Source of the DNA: Smittium mucronatum
Lineage: Eukaryota; Kickxellomycota; Harpellomycetes; Harpellales; Legeriomycetaceae
Length of the DNA stretch: 26,797 nucleotides
Assembly (NCBI GenBank): GCA_001953115.1
Contig: LSSL01004167.1
Span: 1-26,797 of the forward strand
Reading direction: 5' to 3'
The notes under the pieces are model-generated. The model searched no databases. It worked only from the letters and a program-made list of their open reading frames with translations, and was not told the origin of the DNA. The translations under genes and the position numbers were made by a program. Below are positions 1 to 10,690 of this stretch, piece after piece (position 1 is the first letter of the stretch; every line of letters begins with the position of its first letter).

Positions 1-145
1 TCTATCAGTAAAATCTACCTATAATTGGACTACTGATTTACCACCCAAATATAAGGCAAGGTTTTCACAGATGGGGTTCGGAACACTTAATACCCCGGAA
101 AAATTTAAAAAAGGAAAATTTCAGAGATTGGAAAAAATAGAATAA
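1..145 (+). CDS. 3' end of an unrecognised protein-coding gene (partial)
   Basis: Frame 2 is open from the window edge to a TAA at 143-145 and encodes 47 residues. It reads as ordinary protein: YNWTTDLPPKYKARF, then MGFGTLNTPEKFKKGKFQ, then RLEKIE at the C terminus. GC and codon use match the SWF1-like and mutase genes better than the surrounding spacer. A TTTTCACAG at about 61-70 could be a splice acceptor, but the frame stays open across it, so no intron is needed. I do not recognise the family and assign no function. No domain or membrane segment is visible in so short a piece. The gene starts to the left of the window. Confidence 0.6.
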   Translation, partial: LSVKSTYNWTTDLPPKYKARFSQMGFGTLNTPEKFKKGKFQRLEKIE

Positions 146-1230
146 AATCGAACGCCAAAGAATTAATTTTTTTATAATGCAAGTACAAAAGTAGAAATAT
201 TTTTTTAACCCTTTCAAGGTCGATTGTGCAAAAATGGCATTCGTTTTATGATCAATGCTATCACCAAATGGAAAATTTTCGTATACTATTGGGTAAATTT
301 AGAATTTGATCCAATTGAAGTTGCCAACATACACAAAAAGGAGTGAGTTAATAATTGGGACCCGAAAAGGGTCAGCAATTCAAGCATTTGAAAACAAATA
401 AACAAATTCTATACATATTTTTATTGATATTAAGTAGAGAATAATGGATTTTACAAATAAGATTTATTACACCTTTTATTCTGAGAGGGCTGATTTATTT
501 TTTAGACATGTGGGAAATTAAATGTTTTCATAGAGTTCTACGGCTTTATCTTGAACAAATCGAAGTCGGATAATAACGCCAGTATCATGACAGATAATTT
601 AAAAACCAAATCTATTGGTTAGATTTCAGCAAATCAGTAATATACCTAAATGACTAAATGGCTGTTTGTTAATTTCAATTAAATGCTTGAAAAAAAATTT
701 GTAATTTCATATGACGTTATTATATAAATAAGCTGGAGATGTCTAAAGTTCTATTTTTAGAATCCAATTGAAAGTGTTGATAGAGGTATGAAAAATAAAC
801 GCAAATAGATGCGTGCCAAAAAAGAAAAAGTCATTGCCATGAAGTTGTGGCAAACAATCACAGAATTTCATTTCTAGTATCTATTTCTGGTGCCGAAGAT
901 CTGAGGCGCTGAATTTGTGGCCAGTAAAGTTGAATAAACATTTCCAGTCAAATTAGCAGTTCCTTTTGGTTTTTATGGTTATTTTGTTACCAGTGCTAAA
1001 AATCCCAGATCCAAGCGAATAAAAAAACAGTTTTAGCTTTAATGCGTTTTGATTTGTTGTCAAAACGAGCAAGTTATAGTATTATATTTTTAGAATTGAT
1101 CTTCAGGAGAAAATGGGTACATGATAAAGGTATATATACGAGATAATGATAAAGATGAGTCGCATTTCTAATCAACTCATACCATTTATTATTATTTACA
1201 TCACAAACTTCATATTACTAGGAAAAGAAT
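146..1230. other. Spacer between the partial gene and the SWF1-like gene
   Basis: This spacer holds a ~170-bp inverted-repeat element (205-375, listed separately) and about 850 bp of moderate-GC sequence. The latter has several short coding-like stretches on both strands. The longest, on the plus strand at 761-1036, stays in one frame but is cut by four internal stops (TAG 806, TAG 875, TGA 902 and a TAA near 944). I see no gene that can be defended here. The composition suggests a decayed gene or transposon rather than plain AT-rich filler. Confidence 0.5.
205..375 (-). mobile_element. ~170-bp TTAA/CCCTTTC non-autonomous element, copy A
   Basis: The element begins TTAACCCTTTCAAGG and ends CCCGAAAAGGGTCAGC, so both ends carry a CCCTTTYNRGG-type inverted repeat. 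Read on the minus strand it aligns along most of its length with 6591-6762. Shared blocks include ACTCRCTCCT, TTTGTGTA, TTCAATTGG, GAATGNCATTTTT and TGAAAGGGWTAA. TTAA flanks and CCC-starting inverted ends are typical of piggyBac-type elements and their MITEs. No transposase gene is visible nearby. The outer flank on one side is TCAG rather than TTAA, so the target duplication has decayed or the boundary is slightly off. That two homologous copies exist is clear; the superfamily is inference. Confidence 0.65.
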
Positions 1231-2922
1231 ATGGCTCAAGATACTGTAAGCTGATCAGATACGCTTTAGACTCGTAATTTAATACTAACCTTTGAAAACA
1301 TAAATGTAGTCAACCAGCTTGTATTTTGCCTACGGACTTGCGTTCGTACTGGGATTTATATATTGGTCGACACTCATAGCTAGTCATCCTAGATTTAAGT
1401 AAGGGGGTATTCTAAATGTTTAAAAATACTAGTAAACCTTTTTAAGGAATCTTGATAATAACAATCGTACATTTTTTTTTTAAAAAGAGGGACCAAAATA
1501 GAGGAATTCCATAAATTCGTTGTCAGGACAATACCTAGGAATATTTCGTGAGTCATTTACTTAAACTAAATGTCCACACCGCACTTGTTACACAAACTTA
1601 AGTTCTAACTTTTCTGACTAAATTTTAGCATTATGTTGGGATTGCAAAAAGAAGGGGAGGATATGAACTATACCTCATTTTTCATATATATATATAGAGT
1701 AAGTTCCATCATCTTATCCATTTAAATCATTAAATTAGAGAGATCCTCATCAATAACCCTTTTTGATGACAATATATTAGGCTATCTTTTTAAGTATGTA
1801 CATATTCTCTATGGCTGTTTTTTGGATCAAGGTTTTTCCATATTACGATATTGGATTATTTGGTAGCTTTGGAACGTAAGATCAAAAGTTTATTTCTGAA
1901 AATAAAAATGAATGTTATTTTTTAATAATTGTATTTTTATTAGGCTCATCCCAAAAATATTGACAATTATCGGACTTCCTTTAAATGCATACTTTTACTA
2001 CATGATCTGGAAAACAAACCCAGGATATATTACTAAAGAGAACAACCAGAAAGCAATTGATATGTTTCCTTATGATTATATTATTTACAGGCCGTCCAGA
2101 TGCGAAAAATGTGATATAATAAAGTAACTTTTTCTGCCATATATAAAAGCAATTATTTTTGAAATTTTCTTAAAAAATAGAAATTGTAATATTATTCGTG
2201 TAAATTTAGGCCTGCAAGATCATATCATTGCAAGATTTGCGAAAAATGCGTTCTAGTGTTTGATCACCACTGTATTTTGACTCATAAATGCGTGGGGATA
2301 AATAACCAAATCTATTTATTTTACTTTTGCTTTACGTTCTTCCTAATATGCAGTTTGGGATACTACTTCCATTTTGTCACAGTGTTGGGTATAGCAGCAA
2401 AAAACGGCTATCCTCCAAGTTATTATTACAATTTTGAAACATCAAGATTTGATATGGATAAGTTCATGCATGTTTTCATGGTAATTAAACTCTCACTATT
2501 TTTTTTCAAATTTATATTTAAAATGATGATTCAATTTTTAGGGCCTGTACTCTACAAACACATTGGAATGGATAGTGGGGATGAATCTTTTCATCAGTTT
2601 CCCAATTGTGGGTCTGTTTACTTTGTTTCAACTTTTCATCTATGCGCGAGGGATAACAACCTATGAAATACATCATCGAGTTGAGTTCCATAAAGCCATC
2701 TCAGAGAAAAAGTTGTTCTTTGTTGTTCCAAAGGATCCTAAAAAAGAGAAGTTTGTGAAAATAATTGATCCAGCCGTCGCCAAGAAAGATGACGACATTT
2801 TAGAAGAGAAGGATTGCGACTTGGTCCCTATAACCCATATGGATCAGATACCTCACATTTACAACAAGGGTCCAATAGCTAACATTAAGAGCATGTTTTT
2901 CCCAACTAGATTGGAAGTATAA
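1231..2922 (+). CDS. SWF1: Swf1/ZDHHC4-type DHHC palmitoyltransferase, eight coding exons
   Basis: This is an integral-membrane S-acyltransferase that moves palmitate from acyl-CoA to cysteines of membrane proteins. Yeast Swf1 acts on membrane-proximal cysteines of SNAREs. Coding exons are 1231-1245, 1310-1398, 1488-1547, 1629-1698, 1781-1875, 1944-2123, 2210-2480 and 2542-2922, joined by GT/AG introns. They total 1161 nt, giving 386 residues with no stop, against about 336-344 in yeast Swf1 and human ZDHHC4. Hydrophobic segments lie near residues 8-28, 80-97, 112-128, 203-225 and 270-295. The cysteine-rich domain has all zinc ligands (C163, C166, H176, C177, C180, C183, H190, C191, C197) with DHHC at 188-191. 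TTYE (299-302) matches the TTxE motif. PYDYIIYRP before the domain and IPHIYNKG near the C terminus are Swf1-like. After DHHC it reads ILTHKC, not the usual PWVNNC/IWINNC. The first intron contains TACTAAC. Splicing is predicted, but frame and family agree. Confidence 0.9.
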
Positions 2923-2937
2923 ATTTTTGCTCTAGAT

Positions 2938-2943
2938 AATAAA
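2938..2943 (+). promoter_or_regulatory. Candidate polyadenylation signal of the SWF1-like gene
   Basis: AATAAA lies 16 bp after the stop codon at 2920-2922, with a second overlapping AATAAA-like run. In an AT-rich genome this hexamer is common by chance, so position is the only support. Confidence 0.35.
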
Positions 2944-3223
2944 TAAATTGGTACAACCTATTTTAAAGTTTTAGCTTTTTGTTATGGTTTCGGCTTTTGA
3001 TATCTAAAAATGAGCTGAATAATTTTTCTAAAAGCGTTTGATTTGTGATGAATTTGGTTATATATTTGGGTATAGTGGAGAAGCCTTTATCAATTGGAGT
3101 CTAGATCTCTATGACATTGCCTGTATTTATCGAAATAATTTGGCACTCATTCTTACAATCGAGATAACGAGTAGATTCGTTGTTTTAAAATAGAGTAAAA
3201 ATAGACCTGTGGAAAAAAAGTAA

Positions 3224-3394
3224 ATGTTACTGGTCGAGCTAGATATGTCTAAACCCATTGAGTGGATCTATTCCATAGTCACAGTGAATCTTAGCCAACC
3301 TGAATTTAAAGAAGCAAATCAAAAAATATGGTTGCCACTTATAGAAATGCTAGCGATAAAGTCGAAATGCGGAGTATCCCTGAAACCTGTGTAA
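3224..3394 (+). CDS. Possible small ORF of 56 residues, no recognised family
   Basis: An ATG-initiated frame begins MLLVELDMSKPIEWIYSIV and ends at TAA (3392-3394). Its composition is protein-like and less AT-biased than the spacers. No start context, intron signals or family resemblance confirm it. The opposite strand holds an equally protein-like tail, so at most one reading is real. It could be an exon of a decayed gene or chance. Confidence 0.2.
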   Translation: MLLVELDMSKPIEWIYSIVTVNLSQPEFKEANQKIWLPLIEMLAIKSKCGVSLKPV

Positions 3395-3542
3395 AAATAA
3401 AAAACATCAATTCAAAGTTTAATATGTATTTAAATAATTAAAATATGCCGTCTTTCTGTTATTTACTTTCAGCATTAATTTTTCAAGTAGAAGTGGGCTA
3501 AGTTATCACTCAAATTTAATTCTCAACTGAGTTTTCTGAATA

Positions 3543-6247
3543 ATGTTATCCGCCTCTAGAAGGTTTGCCAAAGCAAACCCCCCAATTCTTCGCAATAGAT
3601 TTTCTATCAAGTCATCAAAAATAATCGATTTGCAAAAGGTATTCTTGTGGCATAATGCATTTTAATTAATTGATCCTTCTATAATAATCCATTCTATGTA
3701 AGCTTTTCAAAAGCTCTTTTTGAATTTATTTAAAATTTATATTTTTATTGCAAGTTTTATAAGTCCTAATAGATATTTAATTCTATTGAGCTCTAGCTCT
3801 TTCTCTTGTTTCATTTTTTTTGAGATTTTATTATGTCTCAGATATAGATTTCATTTGTTGCTTTTAATAACTTTTGCTTTCATTTTCAGAATATCAGATC
3901 CTACAGCTCTTCTGATGGTAAAGATTCTGTAGACCTAGACCCAGAATGGGTTAAAATGGCAACAAAGGAATGCAAAGGTGCTGATCCTAAAGAGATTTTG
4001 ACCTGGAAAACTCTCGAGGTTTGTACACTATTAGCTTGTATTCAATATCTCCCATCAGCCTAATTTTTTATTACATCAAACTCTCTTAAGGGAATAGACG
4101 TAAAACCACTATATACAAAAGAAGATACAGCTCATCTAGAAAAGGAAATTCCTGGAAAGTATCCTTTTACTAGAGGTCCATATGCTACAATGTATACCTA
4201 TCGACCCTGGACCATTCGTCAATACGCAGGTTTCAGTACTGTTGAAGAAAGCAATGCTTTTTACAAAGCCAATCTTTTAGCAGGCCAACAAGGTCTTTCC
4301 GTTGCCTTTGATCTTGCCACGCACAGAGGCTATGATTCAGATCATCCTCGAGTTCGTGGTGATGTAGGAATGGCTGGCGTTGCTATTGATTCGGTTGAGG
4401 ATATGAAGATCCTCTTTTCAGGGATTGATTTAAGCAAAGTTAGTGTTTCTATGACTATGAATGGTGCAGTCTTACCCATTTTAGCCATGTACATAGTCAC
4501 TGCTTTGGAAGAGGGCTGCACTTATGAGCAGATGAGGGGTACCATACAAAATGACATATTAAAAGAATTTATGGTCAGAAATACTTATATTTATCCCACT
4601 GGTCCATCAATGAGAATTATTGGCGATATTATAAAGTTCACATCTCATAAAATGCCAAATTACAACTCTATTAGTATTTCTGGCTATCACATAATGGAAG
4701 CAGGTGCAGATTCTGTCTTGGAGCTCGGGTTTACTGTAGCTGATGGAATAGAATACATAAGAACCGGTGTAAATGCTGGTTTATCTGTTGATAAATTCGC
4801 ACCAAGATTATCCTTTTTTTGGGGCATTGGAATGAATTTCTACATGGAGATTGCTAAAATGCGCGCCGGTAGAAGGCTCTGGGCTCATATGATCAAAAAA
4901 TTATTCCCATCCGCCACAAATCCTAATTCCATGAGACTCAGAGCCCATTCACAAACAAGTGGTTGGTCATTAACTGAACAGGATCCTTATAATAACATTG
5001 TACGTACTACAATCGAGGCAATGGCCGCCGTCCTAGGCGGAACTCAATCTCTGCATACTAATTCCCTGGATGAGGCTATTGGTTTGCCAACAGAATTTAG
5101 TAGCAGGATTGCTCGTAATACCCAAATTATTTTGCAAGAAGAGGCTAATATCCCTAAAGTGGTAGATCCATTTGCCGGATCTTATCTTATCGAATCTTTA
5201 ACTGATCAAGTTTTTAACAAAGCTCTAGATATAGTGAATGAGGTAGAGGAGTTGGGTGGCATGGCTAAAGCCATTGAATCAGGAATGCCAAAGTTAAGAA
5301 TTCAGGAGGCAGCAGCTAGAAGACAAGCCGCCATTGATAGTGGAAAGGAAACAATAGTTGGAGTAAATAAATACAAATTAAAGAATTCCTCTAGCTCATC
5401 AGACTCCGGATCTGCAGATAAATCTGGCAAAAAAGTTGATGCAGGCCAAGTTGAAGTACTATCAATCGACAATAAAGCTGTGCTTGAAAAACAACTAGCA
5501 AAGCTGAAAAAGGTTAAAGCCGAAAGAGATGATAATTTAGTCATGGAATCTCTCCAGGCCCTTGAAGATTGTGCAAATGAAATCCAAGATAACGCTTCCC
5601 CTAATGATGATTTATCCAAAAATCTACTGGCATTATCAATCAAAGCTGCTCAAAGTCGTGCAACTGTCGGAGAGATATCTTTAGCTCTTGAAAGAGCTTT
5701 TGGAAGATATCAACCACCTAGTCTTTTGGTCTCCGGAGCTTATAAGCAGGAATATCAAGATTATAACAATAACTCTATAGTTGATAAGGTGATTGAAAGA
5801 ACAAAGAAATTTTTGGACGAGCACGGCCGACGTCCAAGAGTTTTAATTGTAAAAATGGGGCAGGATGGTCATGATAGAGGGGCTAATGTAGTAGCTAGTG
5901 GCTTTGCCGATTTAGGATTTGACGTAGATGTTGGTCCACTATTCCAGACACCTGAAGAGGCTGCTAGATTGGCAATTGATTCTGACGTGCACGTAATAGG
6001 AGTATCCAGTTTAGCTGCGGGTCATAAAGTTCTGGTACCCAAACTGATCGAGGAACTCAAGGCCCAATTAAATGAAGCAGGCGATGGCATTGGAAACCAC
6101 AATATTTTAGTAATTGTTGGTGGTGTAATTCCTCAAATAGATTATGAATTTTTGTACAAAAGTGGCGTTTCGGCTATATATGGCCCTGGCACACCTATCC
6201 CAGATTCGGCCATGGATTTAATCGACAAAATCGAAGCCAATATTTAA
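3543..6247 (+). CDS. MUT: Methylmalonyl-CoA mutase, mitochondrial, adenosylcobalamin-dependent
   Basis: The enzyme interconverts (R)-methylmalonyl-CoA and succinyl-CoA, the last step of propionate, odd-chain fatty acid and Val/Ile breakdown. Exons are 3543-3638, 3890-4018 and 4091-6247, all in phase 0, giving 793 residues (human about 750). The N terminus ([20 protein letters not shown] through IRSYSSS) is rich in Arg and Ser and lacks acid, as expected of a mitochondrial presequence. The substrate-binding TIM barrel begins near residue 95. It contains [18 protein letters not shown] with the active-site Tyr at 120, [11 protein letters not shown] with the conserved His, and [19 protein letters not shown]. 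The C-terminal B12 domain has GQDGHDRG with the cobalt-ligating His at 669, then [12 protein letters not shown] and GGVIPQ. A Ser/Gly/Lys-rich insert of about 20 residues (from about 507) lengthens the linker between the domains. Intron 1 is 251 bp; intron 2 is 72 bp and ends in TTAAG. All visible catalytic motifs are intact, so the enzyme looks functional. Confidence 0.96.
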
Positions 6248-6590
6248 TTTTTTTTGTAAAATTCTCTTAATTTTTCGATGCAGGATCTTTTGACCTTATT
6301 CAGAATTTTCTTATGGTTTAAGATTCCATTTTTTTCAGAATATATCTCCCATCTTTTTTTTCCATAAAATTTATATAAATTCATTTTTCAAACTCTGATC
6401 TAAGTTTCATTATTATTTATTTCTTCAGATAAGTGAATTAATTTTAGACGAAAATGAAATATCAATGAAATACAGTGCATTCAATATAATTTTTTTTTTT
6501 ACACAATAGTATCTTTGAAAATTAACAGTTAATACCATTAATTCTAAATTATTCAGCTATAAGTAAAAATTAACCAAAAAAGAAGCTTTT
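6248..6590. other. 3' flank of the mutase gene
   Basis: AT-rich sequence with T-runs after the mutase stop. No gene and no convincing AATAAA close to the stop. Confidence 0.5.
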
Positions 6591-6762
6591 TTAACCCTTT
6601 CAGGACCCAAATTTAAGACTCGCTCCTATTTGTGTAAATTAGCCATTTCAATTGGCCTAACTTTTAGATTTATTCAATTGTATATAAGTAATATTAGTCT
6701 AATGAAAACATTGTGCAAAAAGTGAATGACATTTTTTGTATCATCATCCCTGAAAGGGATAA
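6591..6762 (+). mobile_element. ~170-bp TTAA/CCCTTTC non-autonomous element, copy B
   Basis: The left end is TTAACCCTTTCAGGACCC and the right end is TCCCTGAAAGGGATAA, giving inverted CCCTTTCAGG ends. The right flank is ATAA, one change from TTAA. The interior aligns with copy A read in reverse (ACTCGCTCCT, TTTGTGTAAATTAG, TTCAATTGG, GAATGACATTTTT). Length is almost identical (172 against 171 bp). It carries no coding capacity, so it would need a transposase supplied in trans. The two copies lie on either side of the SWF1-mutase block in opposite orientation. Confidence 0.7.
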
Positions 6763-9700
6763 ATCCATTATTAAAAATTAATAATAAATCGGAAACTAAA
6801 CAATTAATGACATTCTTAAGTGAATAAATCCAATTATTATTAAGTTTCTATGAAGTCTTTAATTTTTTGATAAATTTAAATAAAAATTACTTTAATTTTT
6901 TTGGATAAAAAACATATCAAGAAAGGGAGAGGATATGTCATATAATAAAACGGTCAAATTTTATTATTTTCTATATTTCATATGAAAAAGATTTCGATTT
7001 TTTTTTAAATCAGGTAATAGATTATATAAATCCGAATTTCTAAGTATTTTTTAAAATTAAGTATGAAAATAAAATTTTGAACTTTGTAATCTAAAAGCAT
7101 GATTAAGGAATATAAGAATTGTAATTAGGGGCTATAAATAAAATCGAAAGTCACGAATAATTGTTATAAAAGTACTATTTAGATATTAAATTTCTAAAAT
7201 CAATAATGGGTATAAATATGAGATGGTAGGAATATAAATATAAATATTTTTTTCCAATATTAAATAAAACCACAAGGTTATACCAAAAACCCCTTTTAAA
7301 GTTAGATAGTTAATTTGTACTCTCATTGTTTTGTTATTGAAAATATATTTCGTTCTTAAATCAATACTAAATGGATATATCAAATGTTAGATGTGGCTTA
7401 GAGTACACTTAGGTTTTGAGATGGTAGGCTTGCAAACTAAATGGTCGTTATTTTGGAAATAAATAATTTCAATTCTTTGCTCATTTAATACCATTAATTT
7501 ATGTAAATAGCTGATTATGGTGTTATCTTCATGAATTTTCATTTAAAAAAAGATAAAGAATAATTTTACACAGATCAGTCTCATTTGTTACCAGGATTTG
7601 CGTAAAATAAATCACTCCTATGCCTGATATGTTTTTAAGATTCAAAAACAATCAATCTCTAGCCCTCAACTGATTATAATTTATATAGTTAATAAAATTG
7701 GTCTATATTCTCATATAATTCACAAAATATCAATTTCATGGTAGTTGAATCTGTGATAATTCAATCCACTGATTAGTTTGCTTAGCCAGTAAACAAATAT
7801 CAAATAAAATAGAATTAGTTCAACTGACCTTTATGTGTACCAAAAAGCTTCATTACCACCCGTTTAAATAAAAACAAACGAGTTTATCTTTAAATAGTCT
7901 AAAAATAAGAAATATAATTTTAGAGCGAAAACTTATATTAATATAAATTGATAATTGGTCAGTTTGGTTTCTTTGAAAATATACATCGCACGATAAATTT
8001 AAAAAGTTCTGCGTAATTTTTCGAAACCAAATCACTATCTCACTACTTGAAATGGATGAAGATATCCAGCTAATTCCTCGAAAAATGCTCTGGAGGATTT
8101 TGTGAATCATCATTTTAAAAAAAAGAGTATATAGACGCAAGGATAACTTTTTTGAACAAAAATTTTCATGAAATTTAAAAGATAGTTAATGTGATTTTCA
8201 TCGATGACCAAACGTTCTTTTTGTCAATCACATATCAGATTTGGAATTCAAATTTATTAAGTTAAAGGAAATTGGGAAAAAAAATATATAATATAATATC
8301 TAGTATGAAAATATACCAGCACCGATAATAAATGATTCTTATTCAAGTTTAACAAATCACTAAAAAAAATTTATGATTTATTCCATAAAATAAGGGTATT
8401 AAAGAAATATTTTGTATTCACTTATGTAATCATCTATTTCATTGTGATAAAAAAGTATAATCACACCAAAAATAATATCCTTGAGGCCTTATACCGGTCA
8501 AAATATATAATATTAAGGCTCATAAGACTCATGAATAGGAGCTAAGCTTAATATCTACTGTTTAAAAAATTAAAGTTGACTCTTATTTTAAGCTATTATA
8601 ACTAGATCATTCTCGTGTAGTATTGTTAAAACAAAAAAAAAATCATAATTATACTCCAGAGTTCTTATAGACGATATAAATTAAATAGAGTCATAGTTTC
8701 GTGTATTAGATCCACTAAAGCCCCATATTTTAGATATAAAAATATTATAGAAAGTTGAAAATGTGTTGATATATCCATTGAATAAGCTGTCTTATTTATA
8801 TCACGAATTCTTTTCCAGAATAAAATATTATTATTCAATTCAAATTTTCAAAAAATGGTATGAAAATCTTAAGTTAGAGTTTTACAATTACAAAGCTTTA
8901 ATCGATTTATAAATGTCTTCTGTTAAATAATTTTTTTGTTAATATGCTAATTTAAAATATATTGCGCTGAGGTTTTTTTAAATTAATGAAATTTTTTTCT
9001 AAAATTTAATTAAATCCATTTTATTCATCTAGTTGATCATGTGTTAAGATTTTAAATAATTAGTTTTAAAATATCCACTTTAAACAAGCAATGAGAAATA
9101 ATGGTAATATTTAGAAAAAATTGAGATGGATATTTCTGTTAGTCGAATTAGCTGGTAATACATCAATTATAAATTAGAATTCTGTGGATTTCAAACTTGT
9201 TATTCGTGGTAAAATATAGGATTAAACCACCTGTATTTCTCTGAGTAAATAATGGCGTAAAATATGTTTAATGTGTTAAAAGTGAATAAATCATGAATTT
9301 TAGTTCGAAAAAAAATAGCCAAAAATTTTAGATGAGATATATTTGATACCTACCCAAGTTACAAATTATGATTGAAATATTTTATTTCACAAAACCACTA
9401 TTTAAATAAGAAAACGGGTTTTTTTTCTGTTTATCGTTTTTGTTATTTTTAAGAAAGGCGATAAAAAATGTTAAAATAAATCAATTTTAAAGCTAAAAAA
9501 CTAGATAGATATAAAAATAAAGATTTTATTTATAACGGTATTAATCAAACTGTATTATAACATATATATTTTTTCTTAGATTTCTCTTATATTCATGATA
9601 TTTCAATGCAAATTATTTAAAAAGTATATTTTGAATGAAAGCTTGCTAATTTTTAAAAGTAATTGATACTATATACTTTATATTACAAGTGGGACATATT

Positions 9701-10690
9701 ATGAAATATTAACATAGATTCTCCAAAGTATCGAAACTAATAGATAAATACCAAAAAACTACTCATATATAAAAAATCAGAAAAATACACAATATAATTT
9801 TTAATCTACAAGATAAAAAAAACCAAATAAACATTTAGATTGTATGCAAGAAACTTAGTTAAAAACTCTGTCTTATCGAGTAAAAATTTACTTCAATACA
9901 GATCATTTGATACTTTAAAACACGTTTGAAAAATTAAAAATTGCCTCAAAATAATATTCATAAAAAAAAAATTATGGAAATAATCAATAGTGATGGCTCT
10001 ACATTATTGGGTATATCAAGCTTAGATAAAGAACATCTTAAGTTAAAATAAGAAATCGGGTTTTATTTTCCCCATCGATCCTGTTAATAACAAGTTTTGA
10101 TATGATATCTGTCCTATATTTGAGAAAATCATAATGTAATTTATGAAAGAATAGCATTTTATTGAAAATATGAATTAAAAAATCAATTTTTTTAATAAAA
10201 CCAAGAATTTTTTAAAATTCCTGTTTATATAAACTTCAACTAATAATTATATTAGTTGTGATAAAAAATTTCCATATTTTATGCTTAATCATTGATATCT
10301 ATTAAAAAATAAGCACATATTATACGCTATTTTTTATTTAATATCCAGAATCGATTCTTAAACTATACTTATGGCGTATAAAATAAAAAAGAAAATACCT
10401 TCAGTTTACTATTTTTTATAAAAAATAAAAATATGCCGTAGATAAAATCAATATTATTAATAACGGGTTTGCATGAAATGAAATAAACTAGATATCGATT
10501 ATATTTTAAACTTTTTAACTAAAAGAATCTTAAATTTACTATGGGAAACTTAGAATTTCAGGGGAAAAAAAGCCTATTATAAAATTTTTATTAACTATTA
10601 AATATTCTATATCAAAGGAAATTTGTATATAAATCATATATTATTTACCAAATTATAAATCCTTTCTTTAAGAAAACATCTGGCGAAAAT
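6763..10690. other. AT-rich intergenic region
   Basis: About 3.9 kb of high-AT DNA with long A and T runs. The open frames are short, AT-driven and free of recognisable motifs. The longest, on the minus strand at 7853-8140, is of low complexity in amino-acid content (Ile, Ser, Phe, Leu). No RNA gene or element was recognised. Confidence 0.55.

Larger units (their letters stand above)
2923..3542. other. Spacer between SWF1-like and mutase genes
   Basis: A candidate polyadenylation signal follows the SWF1 stop. The rest has three coding-like stretches. A plus-strand frame open from about 3033 to 3193 has no start codon. A plus-strand ATG frame of 56 codons runs 3224-3394. A minus-strand frame ends at a stop at 3239-3241 and reads RLAKIHCDYGIDPLNGFRHI. 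None has a recognisable full domain and the two strands conflict, so no gene is called. Confidence 0.45.

Noticed and set aside
1399..1446. Shorter version of SWF1 intron 2 ending at TTTTTAAG (1446)
   Set aside because: The following sequence meets a stop after a few codons. Extending the intron to 1487 gives an open exon with the family-like EEFHKFVVRTIP segment and keeps the frame.
3720..3932. Plus-strand 70-codon open frame upstream of the mutase barrel
   Set aside because: It lies mostly in mutase intron 1 and is in a different frame from exon 2.
5302..5643. Minus-strand 113-codon open frame
   Set aside because: Shadow of the mutase linker region; the sense protein is certain.
7853..8140. 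Minus-strand 95-codon open frame in AT-rich spacer
   Set aside because: Ile/Ser/Phe-biased composition, no domain, no intron or start context; the length is plausible by chance.
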